The notes under the pieces: generated by a model
The model's input: only the letters and a program-made list of their open reading frames with translations
Told to the model about the DNA's origin: nothing
Database searches by the model: none
Part shown: positions 50,728 through 61,303 of the stretch, piece after piece
Layout: every line of letters starts with the position of its first letter
Position numbering within the stretch: position 1 is the stretch's first letter
Translations under genes and position numbers: made by a program
DNA from: Deinococcus terrestris
Lineage (GTDB): Bacteria; Deinococcota; Deinococci; Deinococcales; Deinococcaceae
NCBI RefSeq assembly: GCF_009377345.1
Contig: NZ_WBSL01000001.1
Location: forward strand, 428,501 to 492,500
Direction of reading: 5' to 3'
Length of the DNA stretch: 64,000 bases

Positions 50728-50782
50728 CCCCACTCCCGCGCCCCTTCATCCGGTGGGGGCGGCCGCCGTGCTAGACCGGCCC

Positions 50783-52660
50783 ATGCGCCGTCTGCCCCTC
50801 CGCGCCCTCGCCCTGGCCGGTGCCCTGCTGGGTTCCCCGGCCCTCGCCGCCACCCCGGAGGTCTTCGTCGCCTATCCGCCGCCGGGCCACCGGGTCGCCT
50901 CCGACCATGTGCTGCTGGAGGGCAGCGTCCCAGCGGGCGCCACCCTGCGGATCGACGGCCGGGCGGCGGAGGTCGGGCCGGACGGCCTCTTCATCCTGTG
51001 GTGGCCGCTGCGGGTCGGCACCCAGGACCTGCGGCTGGTGACCAGCCTGCGCGGGGAGACGGGCACCCGCACCCTGCGGGTCACGCGGACCGTCCGGTCG
51101 GTGCTCCCCGCTGCGCCGACTGCTCTGGAAGCGGCGAGCATCCAGCCCGGCCACGATCACACCTTTTGGGACGCCGCCAGGGACAGCGGGGCCGAGCGCA
51201 CCGTGCCGGTCGCGTTCCGGGGGTCGCCGAGGGGCCAGGCCAGCGTGCGGGTGGGCGGAGGTCCGGCCACGCCCCTGCGCGAGGTCGCGCCGGGCGAGTA
51301 CCGGGGCGGGTACGTCCTGCCGCCCGCGCAGGCCCTGGCCGCCGCTCCGGTCACCGTCCGCCTGACCGGGCGGGACGGGCGGACCGTGACACGGACGGCC
51401 ACCGGGCGCGTCACCAACCTGCCCGGCGCCGCCCCGCAACTCGCCGTGCAGCGCCCCGGTACCGTGCCCGGCCTTGCCCTGAACCCGGCCGATACGCTGC
51501 TCACGACCCTGTCGGGCGAGCCGCTGCTGTACCCCCGTGAGGGCATGACCTTCCGGGCGGTGGGCCGGGTCGGTCCCGACCTGCGGGTGCGCCTCGCGCC
51601 GGGGCAGGGGGCGCTGGTGACGGCGGCGCAGGTGGAGGTGCGCTCCGGCGTTCCCGCGCTCGCCCTCGCTGGGGCGCTGCGGGTGGAGGGCGTGGTGCCT
51701 GCGCCCACCGCCGTCATTCCAGCCCTGCCCCTCGCCGCCGCCCTCTCCGTGTTGCCTCCGGTCCCTGCACCCACCCCGCCCACGGGGGACCTCCGCCTGC
51801 GCCTGCCGCTCGGCGGGGCGCGGGTGCCCTTCACGCTGACGCAGCCGGAACCGGGAAAGCTCGTCCTCACCGTGTATGGCCTGACGACTCCGCCCGCGCT
51901 CCCACCGTCCACCACCGATCCTCTGCTGGCTGGCCTGGACGTGACCACGCCCGCGCCCGGCGTCACCCGCCTGACCCTGAGCCTGAACGCCGCGCAACTG
52001 TGGGGCTTTGCGGCGGGGTACGAGGAGGGCGACCTCGTGCTGAGCGTGCGCCGCCCACCCACGCTGGACCCGGCGCGGCCCCTGGCCGGGCGGGTAATCG
52101 TGCTGGACGCGGGGCATGGCGGCACCCAGAACGGGGGCGCGGGGGCGCTGCGGGTCCCTGAAAAGGACCTCGTGCTGCCCGTCACCCTCCGCGCCGCCGA
52201 GCTGCTGCGGGCACAGGGGGCCGACGTGCGGCTCACGCGGGACCGGGACGTGACCCTGGGCCTCTACGAACGCGGCCTCTTTGCAGAACTGGAGGAGGCC
52301 GACCTCCTCGTGTCCATCCATGCCAACGCCCTGCCCGACGGGCGCGACCCGCGCGGCATTCGCGGCCCGGAGGTCTATTTCACGCACCCGCAGGCACAGG
52401 CCCCCGCCGCCGCGATTCTGGCGGCGCTGCGGCGCACGCTGCCCGACCTCGGCCCCGGCGCGGGCCTCAAGCCGGGGGCCAACCTCGCCCTGACGCGGCC
52501 CAGTGGGCAGCCCAGCCTGCTGGTGGAGACGGGCTACCTGACCGACCCCGGCAACCTGCGCCTCCTGATGTCCCCGGCGGGGCGGGAGCGGCTGGCGGGG
52601 GCCATCGCGTCGGGCATCGCGGACTTTTACACGGCGCAGGTGCGGCCGGGTCAGCCCTGA
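50783..52660 (+). CDS. N-acetylmuramoyl-L-alanine amidase (Amidase_3)
   Basis: A 625-residue exported protein: signal peptide (to about 22), a long beta-rich region with Ig-like and AMIN-like segments (residues 30-430), and a C-terminal zinc amidase of the AmiC/CwlM type (VIVLDAGHGGTQNGG, EKDLVLPV, SIHANALP and LVETGYLTDPGN). The zinc ligands are a His, a Glu and a His in these motifs. It should cut the bond between muramic acid and the peptide stem in the cell wall. TAGACC is 5 bases before the ATG. It overlaps the ankyrin gene by 10 bases. Confidence 0.93.
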   Translation: MRRLPLRALALAGALLGSPALAATPEVFVAYPPPGHRVASDHVLLEGSVPAGATLRIDGRAAEVGPDGLFILWWPLRVGTQDLRLVTSLRGETGTRTLRVTRTVRSVLPAAPTALEAASIQPGHDHTFWDAARDSGAERTVPVAFRGSPRGQASVRVGGGPATPLREVAPGEYRGGYVLPPAQALAAAPVTVRLTGRDGRTVTRTATGRVTNLPGAAPQLAVQRPGTVPGLALNPADTLLTTLSGEPLLYPREGMTFRAVGRVGPDLRVRLAPGQGALVTAAQVEVRSGVPALALAGALRVEGVVPAPTAVIPALPLAAALSVLPPVPAPTPPTGDLRLRLPLGGARVPFTLTQPEPGKLVLTVYGLTTPPALPPSTTDPLLAGLDVTTPAPGVTRLTLSLNAAQLWGFAAGYEEGDLVLSVRRPPTLDPARPLAGRVIVLDAGHGGTQNGGAGALRVPEKDLVLPVTLRAAELLRAQGADVRLTRDRDVTLGLYERGLFAELEEADLLVSIHANALPDGRDPRGIRGPEVYFTHPQAQAPAAAILAALRRTLPDLGPGAGLKPGANLALTRPSGQPSLLVETGYLTDPGNLRLLMSPAGRERLAGAIASGIADFYTAQVRPGQP

Positions 52661-53175
52661 CCCAGCCGCGCTTCCAGCCACTGGGCCGTTTCTTCGGCCC
52701 CCATCTGCCGGGCCGCCTCGACCGCCGTGAAGCCGCCCGCGTCGCGGCGGTGGGGGTCGGCGCCGTGGGCGAGGAGCATCTCGATCATCTCCCCGCGCCC
52801 GAACATCGCCGCGAGCATCAGCGGGGTGCGGCCGTCCGGCCCGGTGCCGTCTACCCACGCCCCGTGCGCGAGCAGCAATTCCAGCATCGCCCGGTCGCCC
52901 CGGAAGGCGGCGGCCCCCAGCGGCGTCTGGCCGCGGTCGTTGAACAGCTCGGGGTCGGCGCCGTGCTCCAGCAGCAGCCGGGCCGCTTCAAAGTGGCCGT
53001 GGTAGCTCGCCAGCATCAGCAGGCTGTCGCCGCGCTGGTTGAGCAGGTTGGGGGGCAGGCCGCCCGAGAGCAGGGGCCGCAGCCGCTCGGCGTCCCCGAA
53101 GCGCACCAGTTCCAGCACGTCTTGCAGAAAGGCGAGGGTCTCGGCGTCGGGCACGGGGCGGGTGGAGTCGGACAT
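52651..53175 (-). CDS. Ankyrin repeat protein
   Basis: A 174-residue soluble protein with about four ankyrin repeats (DSLLMLASYHGHFEAARLLLEHGADPE, QTPLGAAAFRGDRAMLELLLAHGA, RTPLMLAAMFGRGEMIEMLLAHGADPH and the last partial one). It has no signal peptide and would act as a protein-binding scaffold. A CAGACT hexamer 6 bases before ATG 53175 may be a weak -10. Its 3' end overlaps the amidase gene by 10 bases. Confidence 0.92.
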   Translation of the reverse strand: MSDSTRPVPDAETLAFLQDVLELVRFGDAERLRPLLSGGLPPNLLNQRGDSLLMLASYHGHFEAARLLLEHGADPELFNDRGQTPLGAAAFRGDRAMLELLLAHGAWVDGTGPDGRTPLMLAAMFGRGEMIEMLLAHGADPHRRDAGGFTAVEAARQMGAEETAQWLEARLGQG

Positions 53176-53241
53176 GGGGGCAGTCTGACGCGGCCAGGGG
53201 CCGAGTGGAAAGGGGTTCAGGTGGGGGTCACCTGCGCCCCC

Positions 53242-53247
53242 TACGCT
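53242..53247 (+). promoter_or_regulatory. Leaderless -10 element of the BsuPI-like pair
   Basis: TACGCT, 5 bases before ATG 53253. Confidence 0.6.
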
Positions 53248-53252
53248 GGGGC

Positions 53253-54320
53253 ATGTTCCGCCGTCTCTGGTTGTTCGCTGCCTTTGCCCTGGAAGTGGCG
53301 GCCTCTACCCACGCCCAGTCCGCGCCCGTCCTCCAGTTCCGGCTGGACCCCGAGGGATACCACGCCTACCAGAACGACCCGCCTCCACCCCTGACCCTCA
53401 CCCTGACGCTGCGTAACCCCGGCCCCCGGCCCGTGACCGTGACCTGCCGGGCGGTGGGAGGTCCGGTGCTGAAACGGTTCACGGAGTTTCAAGACGGCGA
53501 ATCGGTGCTGCGCGACGAGACCGTGGGCGAGTTGCGCCCGCAGGCCGGTGCGCCGGTCTGTCGCCGCGTGGGTGAGCGGCTGACTCTGGCGCCCCGCACG
53601 AGCTACACCTATGCGCGGGCGCTGGGGCCGCAGACGGTCGGGGCACAGGTCCACTACCGCAGCGGCTGGAACGTTAGCGCGGCGGCGGGGTCGGGGTGGT
53701 TGCGAAGCGGGACGGTCACGGCGCTGGTCGTGCCGGGAAGCCGCCCCATTCCCACGCCGACCCCGCAGGCCTATCAGGACGCCCTGGACGCCAGCCACGC
53801 CCGCTGGTACACCCGCAGCAGCCGCTCCTCCCGGCCAGAGACGCGCCTCTCCTTCGGGCTCGCGGATGAACTCTCGCGGGAGGCGTTCCTGGCCGAACTC
53901 AAAAAGCGCGGGCTGGACCCCGGCAGGGTGGACATTGAGGTCGCGCCGCCCGTGCAATTCCAGAAGAAGCCGACCTTGTCCCACACCGCCGCCGTCACCG
54001 TCGCGTCCGAAGCGCAGGGCTACGCCTTCACGCTGAAGGTGACGAACAGGACGGGCCAGCCGTTGAAGGTGTTCCAGCAGTATTGCGAGCTTCTCGCCAT
54101 TGAGCGCGTATCGGATGGATTGCGGATGTGGGAGGTGGGCAACGGTCCCTGCCCAGCAGTTGGCGTTGCTCCCATCACCCTCCAGCCCAGCGAGTCCACC
54201 ACCCGCGAGGCCCGCTGGGACGGCAAGGACAGCCTCGGCCGCCGCGTGCCGCCCGATCAGTACCGCGTGCGGCTGGGCCTGGGGCAGTTCGTGGGCGAGG
54301 CAGTATTCACGGTGAAGTGA
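53253..54320 (+). CDS. Secreted BsuPI-like protein, first of a tandem pair
   Basis: A 355-residue exported protein (signal peptide to about residue 20). It has two beta-sandwich regions of the BsuPI (intracellular proteinase inhibitor) type. The N-terminal one contains FRLDPEGYHAY and LTLTLRNPG; the C-terminal one contains FTLKVTNRTGQPL, GNGPCP, TREARWDGKDSLGRRVPPDQYRV. The middle (SFGLADELSREAFLAELKKRGLDPGRVD) looks like a short protease-interaction segment. It may inhibit or bind an extracellular protein. It overlaps its paralogue by one base (TGATG). Confidence 0.82.
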   Translation: MFRRLWLFAAFALEVAASTHAQSAPVLQFRLDPEGYHAYQNDPPPPLTLTLTLRNPGPRPVTVTCRAVGGPVLKRFTEFQDGESVLRDETVGELRPQAGAPVCRRVGERLTLAPRTSYTYARALGPQTVGAQVHYRSGWNVSAAAGSGWLRSGTVTALVVPGSRPIPTPTPQAYQDALDASHARWYTRSSRSSRPETRLSFGLADELSREAFLAELKKRGLDPGRVDIEVAPPVQFQKKPTLSHTAAVTVASEAQGYAFTLKVTNRTGQPLKVFQQYCELLAIERVSDGLRMWEVGNGPCPAVGVAPITLQPSESTTREARWDGKDSLGRRVPPDQYRVRLGLGQFVGEAVFTVK

Positions 54321-55339
54321 TGTGGCGGATGCGGCGGGGGCTCCTCGCCCTCGCACTGGCCCTCGGCAGAGGCGCCTCCGCACAGGCGGAGTTCCGGCTG
54401 GACCCACCGACCTACCGGGTCTCTGCCGACGACCCGGCGCGGCCAGTCTTCACCCTCACCGTCAGGAATGAGGGCCGGGAAGCGGTGCCGCTGCCGTTCT
54501 CGCCCGTCACGCGGGAGATGGCCTGTCCCGCTCTCCAGGTGGTTCGCAACGCCGACGCCCGGAGGGTGCACGACTCCGGCGACCAGGGGTGCCAGTCGGC
54601 CGTCCAGGTTCTCCGGGTCCAGCCGGGGGAAACCCGCACGCTGCCCGTCACGCTCCCTGTTCGTCTGGAGGCCGGGGAGTACCGGGTCCGCCTCCGCATT
54701 CCACCACCCGGCGGACATCCGGCCCGGTACGTCTCGGCCGATCTGCGGGTGTGGCGCCGCACCGACCCCGTGGAGCGCACGCCCTGGCCGCTGCTCTACC
54801 GCCTCGCCGTGCGGCTGAGCGGGGCGCAGACCCACGTCCTACAGGACGCGGGTGGCCGCCTGTCCTTCAAGTTCGTGGACGACCTCTCGCTGGCTGCCGC
54901 TCTGGGGACGCTGCGGCGCTGGCGGCTGGACCCCGGCCGGGTGGACCTCCGGGCAGCTCCCCCCGTGCGCTTGCCTACCAATACGAATCCCTACTGGCCC
55001 GTTTCGCGGCGCGTGACCGTCACGCCGCGGGGGTCCGGCTTCACCTTCACCCTGACCCTGACCAACCGGGCGGGGGAGGCGCTGAACATCTGGCATCACC
55101 CGTGTGACCCCGTTGCTGTGGAGCGCGTGCAGGACAGCGCATACGTCTACCAGCACGGCAACGGCCCCTGCCCCACCGTCCCCAATACGCCCGCCACCCT
55201 GCGGCCCGGCGAATCGGTCCGCCGGGAGGTGCGCTGGGATGGCCGCGACTCACTGGGGCGGCGCGTTCCACCTGGCGAGTACCGGGTCCGGTTCGCCTTC
55301 GGTGCGGCGACGGGCGAGACGGTCTTCACCCCGAAGTGA
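54320..55339 (+). CDS. Secreted BsuPI-like protein, second of a tandem pair
   Basis: A 339-residue paralogue of the preceding gene over its whole length: EFRLDPPTYRV, SFKFVDDLSLAAALGTLRRWRLDPGRVD and GNGPCP with REVRWDGRDSLGRRVPPGEYRV. Both keep the conserved GNGPCP and DSLGRR signatures. It starts at ATG 54320, overlapping the first gene by one base, so the two are translationally coupled. The signal peptide ends near residue 21. A duplication within an operon is the simplest explanation. Confidence 0.82.
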   Translation: MWRMRRGLLALALALGRGASAQAEFRLDPPTYRVSADDPARPVFTLTVRNEGREAVPLPFSPVTREMACPALQVVRNADARRVHDSGDQGCQSAVQVLRVQPGETRTLPVTLPVRLEAGEYRVRLRIPPPGGHPARYVSADLRVWRRTDPVERTPWPLLYRLAVRLSGAQTHVLQDAGGRLSFKFVDDLSLAAALGTLRRWRLDPGRVDLRAAPPVRLPTNTNPYWPVSRRVTVTPRGSGFTFTLTLTNRAGEALNIWHHPCDPVAVERVQDSAYVYQHGNGPCPTVPNTPATLRPGESVRREVRWDGRDSLGRRVPPGEYRVRFAFGAATGETVFTPK

Positions 55340-55355
55340 GCGCCCCCGCCGCTGT

Positions 55356-55361
55356 TAAACT
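55356..55361 (+). promoter_or_regulatory. Leaderless -10 element of argS
   Basis: TAAACT, 8 bases before ATG 55370. Confidence 0.55.
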
Positions 55362-55369
55362 TCCCTCTT

Positions 55370-57199
<1,830 letters not shown>

Positions 57200-57209
57200 C
57201 CGCCCGGAA

Positions 57210-57250
57210 GGGGAGAGGGCCGGGGAGACATTTTCCCAGGCCCTCTCCCC
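57210..57250. terminator. Hairpin between argS and the hydrolase gene
   Basis: A 12-bp perfect stem GGGGAGAGGGCC / GGCCCTCTCCCC, between convergent genes and 11 bases past the argS stop. No T run follows, so it could serve either strand as a terminator or an RNA stabiliser. Confidence 0.55.
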
Positions 57251-57262
57251 TTGCTCCCAGCC

Positions 57263-58114
57263 TCAGCGGCGCAGCGCCTGCTCGGTGGCCTGCGCCTCCA
57301 GCCCTCCGAAGAAGTCGGCGAGCTGGTCAGCCACCTTGGGCGAGAAACGGTTCCCGCCGAGGTGCGGGCCGCTCAGCTGCACGAAGCGGCTGGGGCCGGG
57401 AGCCGCGCGGTTTCTCAGGCGCATGGCGTTCGTCTCCAGCGGCACCACGTCGTCGTCGGGGCTGGCGACGAGGAAAAGGGGCAGGCGCGGGGCCCGCTCA
57501 GCGAGCATGAGGGGGTTGAGGTCCGGCGTGGGCTCACGTTCCTCCAGTCCGTAGGCGTGGTTGATCTCCGCCCGGCGGGTCAGGGCGGTGCCCCAGGCGT
57601 TTCTCAGGTCGGTCCAGGGGTCGATCAGGGCCACGCCGCCCACCGGGTAGGGGCTGCCCGGCAGGGCGCTGCGCAGCGCGAGCAGCCCGCCCATGCTGAT
57701 CCCCAGGGCGTAGGTGCGCCCATTCCAGGCAAAATGTGCCCCCGCCTCTTGCCGCAGGCTGGCGACCTGCGCGAGCGCGGCGGGACTGCCCCAGGTGCTC
57801 TCGCCGCCGTCGTCGCTGAGCAGCACCGCCAGCGGCACGTCCAGCAGGGCCTCCACGAGCACGCTGACCTGCGTGCTCTCCAGCAGCCGCTCGGCACTCT
57901 GCCCGCGCGGGTGCGACACGACCACCAGCGCACATTCCTGGCGGTAACACGCGGGCGGCACCCGCAGGAACGACGGGCCGCTGACCCGCTCCAGCCGCAC
58001 GGTGTCGGGCTTTTTGGGGAGGGGCAGCGGAGGGACGGCAGTGGTGGCCGCCGCGCCCGTCACGGCAAGGGCAGCGGCCAGGGTCGTCAGCAGGGAAAGG
58101 GCGAAGCGGCGCAT
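57263..58114 (-). CDS. Alpha/beta hydrolase, probably exported
   Basis: A 283-residue protein with a signal peptide (MRRFALSLLTTLAAALAVTGAAA) and an alpha/beta-hydrolase fold. The nucleophile elbow is GISMGG with Ser in the middle, and the likely acid and His occur in VASPDDDVVPLE and SGPHLGG. Esterase or peptidase activity is inferred. ATG 58114 has TAGAGT about 10 bases upstream. Confidence 0.85.
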   Translation of the reverse strand: MRRFALSLLTTLAAALAVTGAAATTAVPPLPLPKKPDTVRLERVSGPSFLRVPPACYRQECALVVVSHPRGQSAERLLESTQVSVLVEALLDVPLAVLLSDDGGESTWGSPAALAQVASLRQEAGAHFAWNGRTYALGISMGGLLALRSALPGSPYPVGGVALIDPWTDLRNAWGTALTRRAEINHAYGLEEREPTPDLNPLMLAERAPRLPLFLVASPDDDVVPLETNAMRLRNRAAPGPSRFVQLSGPHLGGNRFSPKVADQLADFFGGLEAQATEQALRR

Positions 58115-58198
58115 CAACCGGAGCACTCTACCGTCCCGGCGGTGACCCTGTCCTGACGTGCCCGCTGAAGGCCCTCTCATCGGGCTTGATGGACGATC

Positions 58199-59332
58199 TC
58201 AGCGCCCGAAGATCAACAGTCCCAGCCGCCTGCCCAGCAGCAGTCGCCCGATCACCATCGGGATCAGCAGCGCGATCAGGAAATACAGGGTCGCCGTCAC
58301 GGCGAGGCTGAGCGGGCCGCCGTCCGGAATGCCCACCCCGTATTCCAGGAATTGCAGCAGGGCCGGGTGGATCAGGTAGATGGGCAGGCTGACCGTCCCC
58401 AGCGTGGCGATGGCCCGCCGCAGGGTGCCGCCGCCCTCCGGCCCCCGCCGCTGCCAGGCGTAGGCGGCGCCCAGCAGGGTCAGCGCCACCAGGATGGAGT
58501 AGCCCCAGTTCAGCGCGTTGTAGGTCAGCGGCACGGTGGGCTCACCTTTCAGGTTGCCCACGGCGGTCGGCAGGTACAGCGCGAACACCACCGCCAGCGC
58601 CCCCAGCAGCAGCGGCAGCCGCCTGCGCCACCACGCCGGGAACTCGTCCAGCCGCGCCCCCACCCCGATGCCGGTCAGCACTGGGAGCAGGTACCACAGC
58701 ACGGTGCTCGCCGGAAATTGCAGGGTGAGCACCTCGCGGTTCAGGAAGTACATCCCGAGCTGGGCCGCCGCACCCAGCGCCAGCATCAGCCCAATGGGGG
58801 GACGCCGCCGGGCCAGCGGCAGCAGCAGCGGCAGCAGCAGGTAAACCTCGAGCGCCACGAGCAGGAAGTACAGGTGGAAGCTCGCCTTGCCGTACAGCAG
58901 CCAGAAGCTCCAGCGTTCCGGGTCCGTGAGCTGCTCGGGGGGGCGCTGGGTGGTGCCCACGTACCACACGGCGTACAGGGCGCTCCACAGCACGTAGGGC
59001 CACGCCCCACGGGTGACGCGCCGGGTGAAGTAGCGCCGCAAGTCGAACTTCTTCAGCAGGCTGCGCGTCAGCACCACCGCCGAGAGGAACACGAAGGCGG
59101 GCACCGCGAAGTGCAGGGTGCGGTTGAGGATGAGCAGCAGCTCGTGCGCGAGCGACCCCGCCTCGGCGTGCCGCAGGGCCATGCCGCTGGTGTGGTGCGC
59201 CACGACCTCCATGATGGTCAGCCCCCGAAAGGTGTCCACTGCTGTGAGGCGCGGGGCAGCCGTCGCCCCCTGCTCCAGCGGCGCGGCGGGCGAGGAAGCC
59301 AGGGCAGGCGTGGGGGAAGCAGGCTCGGACAT
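58199..59332 (-). CDS. Acyltransferase family 3 membrane protein
   Basis: A 377-residue protein with about 10 hydrophobic helices, of the OafA/YrhL/acyltransferase-3 group that O-acetylates or acylates envelope glycans. DTFRGLTIMEVVAHHTSGMA near the start has the conserved His/Arg region, and FAVPAFVFLSAVVLTRSLL follows. TAGAGT lies 9 bases before ATG 59332. Confidence 0.9.
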   Translation of the reverse strand: MSEPASPTPALASSPAAPLEQGATAAPRLTAVDTFRGLTIMEVVAHHTSGMALRHAEAGSLAHELLLILNRTLHFAVPAFVFLSAVVLTRSLLKKFDLRRYFTRRVTRGAWPYVLWSALYAVWYVGTTQRPPEQLTDPERWSFWLLYGKASFHLYFLLVALEVYLLLPLLLPLARRRPPIGLMLALGAAAQLGMYFLNREVLTLQFPASTVLWYLLPVLTGIGVGARLDEFPAWWRRRLPLLLGALAVVFALYLPTAVGNLKGEPTVPLTYNALNWGYSILVALTLLGAAYAWQRRGPEGGGTLRRAIATLGTVSLPIYLIHPALLQFLEYGVGIPDGGPLSLAVTATLYFLIALLIPMVIGRLLLGRRLGLLIFGR

Positions 59333-59416
59333 CCAGGGGTCACTCTACCCGCCCCGCGCATGAGGGGCGTCCATCCAAAGGCGGGGGGCGGCTCATGGAG
59401 GCCGGGGGAAGGGCGG

Positions 59417-60526
59417 CTAGCCCCGTCCCCGCACCTCGTACCCCGCCCCCCGCAGCAGGGCGGCGGCCCGCGCCACGTCCGCCGCAGTTTCCAGCCCCAG
59501 CCGCAGGGCGCCCCCCTCCTCGCGGATGGCGAGCACCTCAATGTCCTTGATGTTCACGCCCGCCTCGCCCAGCGCCTGGGTCACGGCCCCGATCTGGTTG
59601 GGGCGGTCGGGCATGGCGACCACGAGGTCGTGCCGGGGCGGGAGCAGGCTGCGGCGCACCACGGGCAGGCTGTCACGGGTACGCTTGCCCTCGGCGGCGG
59701 CGGCGAGCAGGTCGCCGGGGCGCTCCAGGTCGGCCTCCAGCCGCTCCAGCCCGCGCCGGAAGCGGGCCAGGGCTTCCCGCAGGGCCTCCCGGTTTTCCAC
59801 GACCATGTCGCGGCTCATCCGGGGATCGCCGCTGGCCACCCGCGTGAGATCGCGGAAGCCCCCCGCCGCGAGCAGGCTCAGCCGCTCGTCCCGCGCCACG
59901 AGGTGCGTCAGCGCGAGGCTCACGAGGTAAGGCAGGTGGCTGACCGTCGCCACCAGGCTGTCGTGTGCCTCGGGCGGCATGACGACCGGGGCCGCCCCCA
60001 ACGCCTCCACGAGCTGCCGGGCGCGGCTCAGGGCCGTCAGCGAGGTGTATTCGGTTGGCGTGAGCACCCAGACCGCGTTTTCCAGTAGCGCCGCCCGCGC
60101 GTGCGTGACCCCGCCGCGCTCGCTGCCCGCCATCGGGTGCCCCGGCACGAAGCCGCGCACCCCCAGCGCGTCCAGTTCGGCGGCGATGCCCGCCTTGACG
60201 CTGCCCACATCGGTCACCAGCGCGTCTGGCGACAGGAAGGGGGCCAGTTCGTGGGCCAGCGGCCCCAGCGCCCCCATCGGCGCGGCGAGCACCACGAGGT
60301 CGCACTCCCGCAGCCATTCGCCGGGCGCGGCCTGAACCTCGTCCACCACGCCGAGCGCCTCGGCCTCGCGCAGCACGTCCATGCTGGCGTCGTACCCGAT
60401 CACCCGGCGGGCCAGCCCCCGCTCGCGCAGTCCCAGCGCCACGCTGCCCCCGATCAGCCCCACCCCCGCGATGGCGGCACGCTGAAAGGCAAGCGGGGAA
60501 GGCGTGGGGGACGCGAAATCGGCCAT
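59417..60526 (-). CDS. tyrA: Prephenate dehydrogenase with ACT domain
   Basis: A 369-residue enzyme converting prephenate to 4-hydroxyphenylpyruvate in tyrosine synthesis. The N-terminal NAD(P)-binding domain starts with IAGVGLIGGSVALGL, the catalytic helix region has GHPMAGSERGG and the C-terminal domain (about 290-369) is an ACT domain that probably binds tyrosine. ATG 60526 has TACGGT 9 bases upstream. Confidence 0.94.
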   Translation of the reverse strand: MADFASPTPSPLAFQRAAIAGVGLIGGSVALGLRERGLARRVIGYDASMDVLREAEALGVVDEVQAAPGEWLRECDLVVLAAPMGALGPLAHELAPFLSPDALVTDVGSVKAGIAAELDALGVRGFVPGHPMAGSERGGVTHARAALLENAVWVLTPTEYTSLTALSRARQLVEALGAAPVVMPPEAHDSLVATVSHLPYLVSLALTHLVARDERLSLLAAGGFRDLTRVASGDPRMSRDMVVENREALREALARFRRGLERLEADLERPGDLLAAAAEGKRTRDSLPVVRRSLLPPRHDLVVAMPDRPNQIGAVTQALGEAGVNIKDIEVLAIREEGGALRLGLETAADVARAAALLRGAGYEVRGRG

Positions 60527-60559
60527 GCGGGTCACACCGTAGCATGAGGGTCCCGGCGC

Positions 60560-61219
60560 CTACCCCCGGCGTTTGCGGCGGCGGTAGGTCAGCAGATCGG
60601 CGTACATCCGGGTGCGGGCGCGGGCGCCTTTCCAGAAGCCGCGCTTGGTCTCCTTGAGGACCTGCCGCACCTGCCCCAGCTCCACGTAGCCCCAGCGGGC
60701 GCCCGTCTCGCGCAGATGGTCGGTGATGGGCGGTTCGGGCCAGCGTTCCTCGCCCAGCCGGGGCACCGAGAGCAGCCAGTCGCGGCGGCAGGCCCGCTGC
60801 CCGCTGAGGTTGGGGGTGAGCTTGTTGCCCCAGTCGCTCGCAAAGCTGCCGCCCCCCTCAAAGACCCCGATCGCCATGTCGAGGTCGCCCGCCAGCACAG
60901 GCGCCAGAAGCTGCTCCAGATGCTCCCGCGTCAGCCCCACGAGGTCGGCGTCCAGCATCACCACGTAGTCGGCGGTCGCCGCCTCCAGCGCGGCCTTCAG
61001 GGCCGGACCCTTGCCGCGGTTGTGCGGCAACTCCACCACCCGCGCTCCCGCTGCCCGCGCCACTTCGGCCGTGAGGTCGGCGCTCCCGTCGCTCGCCACG
61101 ACGACCTCCGGGGTGAAGTCCAGGGCCACCTGCACCACGGTCGCCACGGTGTCTTCCTCGTTGTACGCCGGAATCACGACCGCCACGCGGGGGGGGGAGG
61201 GGGGGACGGGCGACGACAT
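60560..61219 (-). CDS. Glycosyltransferase family 2
   Basis: A 219-residue GT-A fold enzyme. VAVVIPAYNEEDTVATVV, VVASDGSADLTAEVA and the DxD-containing VVMLDADLVGLTREHL are typical of family 2. It lacks membrane helices; the final RARTRMYADLLTYRRRKRRG tail is basic. The acceptor cannot be told. TACCAT lies 8 bases before the ATG. Confidence 0.92.
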   Translation of the reverse strand: MSSPVPPSPPRVAVVIPAYNEEDTVATVVQVALDFTPEVVVASDGSADLTAEVARAAGARVVELPHNRGKGPALKAALEAATADYVVMLDADLVGLTREHLEQLLAPVLAGDLDMAIGVFEGGGSFASDWGNKLTPNLSGQRACRRDWLLSVPRLGEERWPEPPITDHLRETGARWGYVELGQVRQVLKETKRGFWKGARARTRMYADLLTYRRRKRRG

Positions 61220-61260
61220 CAGGCCGCATGGTACTTCACCCCCAGCCAGCAGACGAACGC

Positions 61261-61300
61261 CCCTCGCCGTGGGGAGAGGGGCTGAGGGGGAGGTGGGTCT
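61261..61300. repeat. CCCCTC/GAGGGG intergenic hairpin
   Basis: CCCCTC (61261-61266) and GAGGGG, followed by GAGGGGGAGGTGGG, similar to the repeats at 28500-28600 and 2889-2949. It lies upstream of the flavoprotein stop codon region, between two minus-strand genes. Confidence 0.5.
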
Positions 61301-61303
61301 GCT

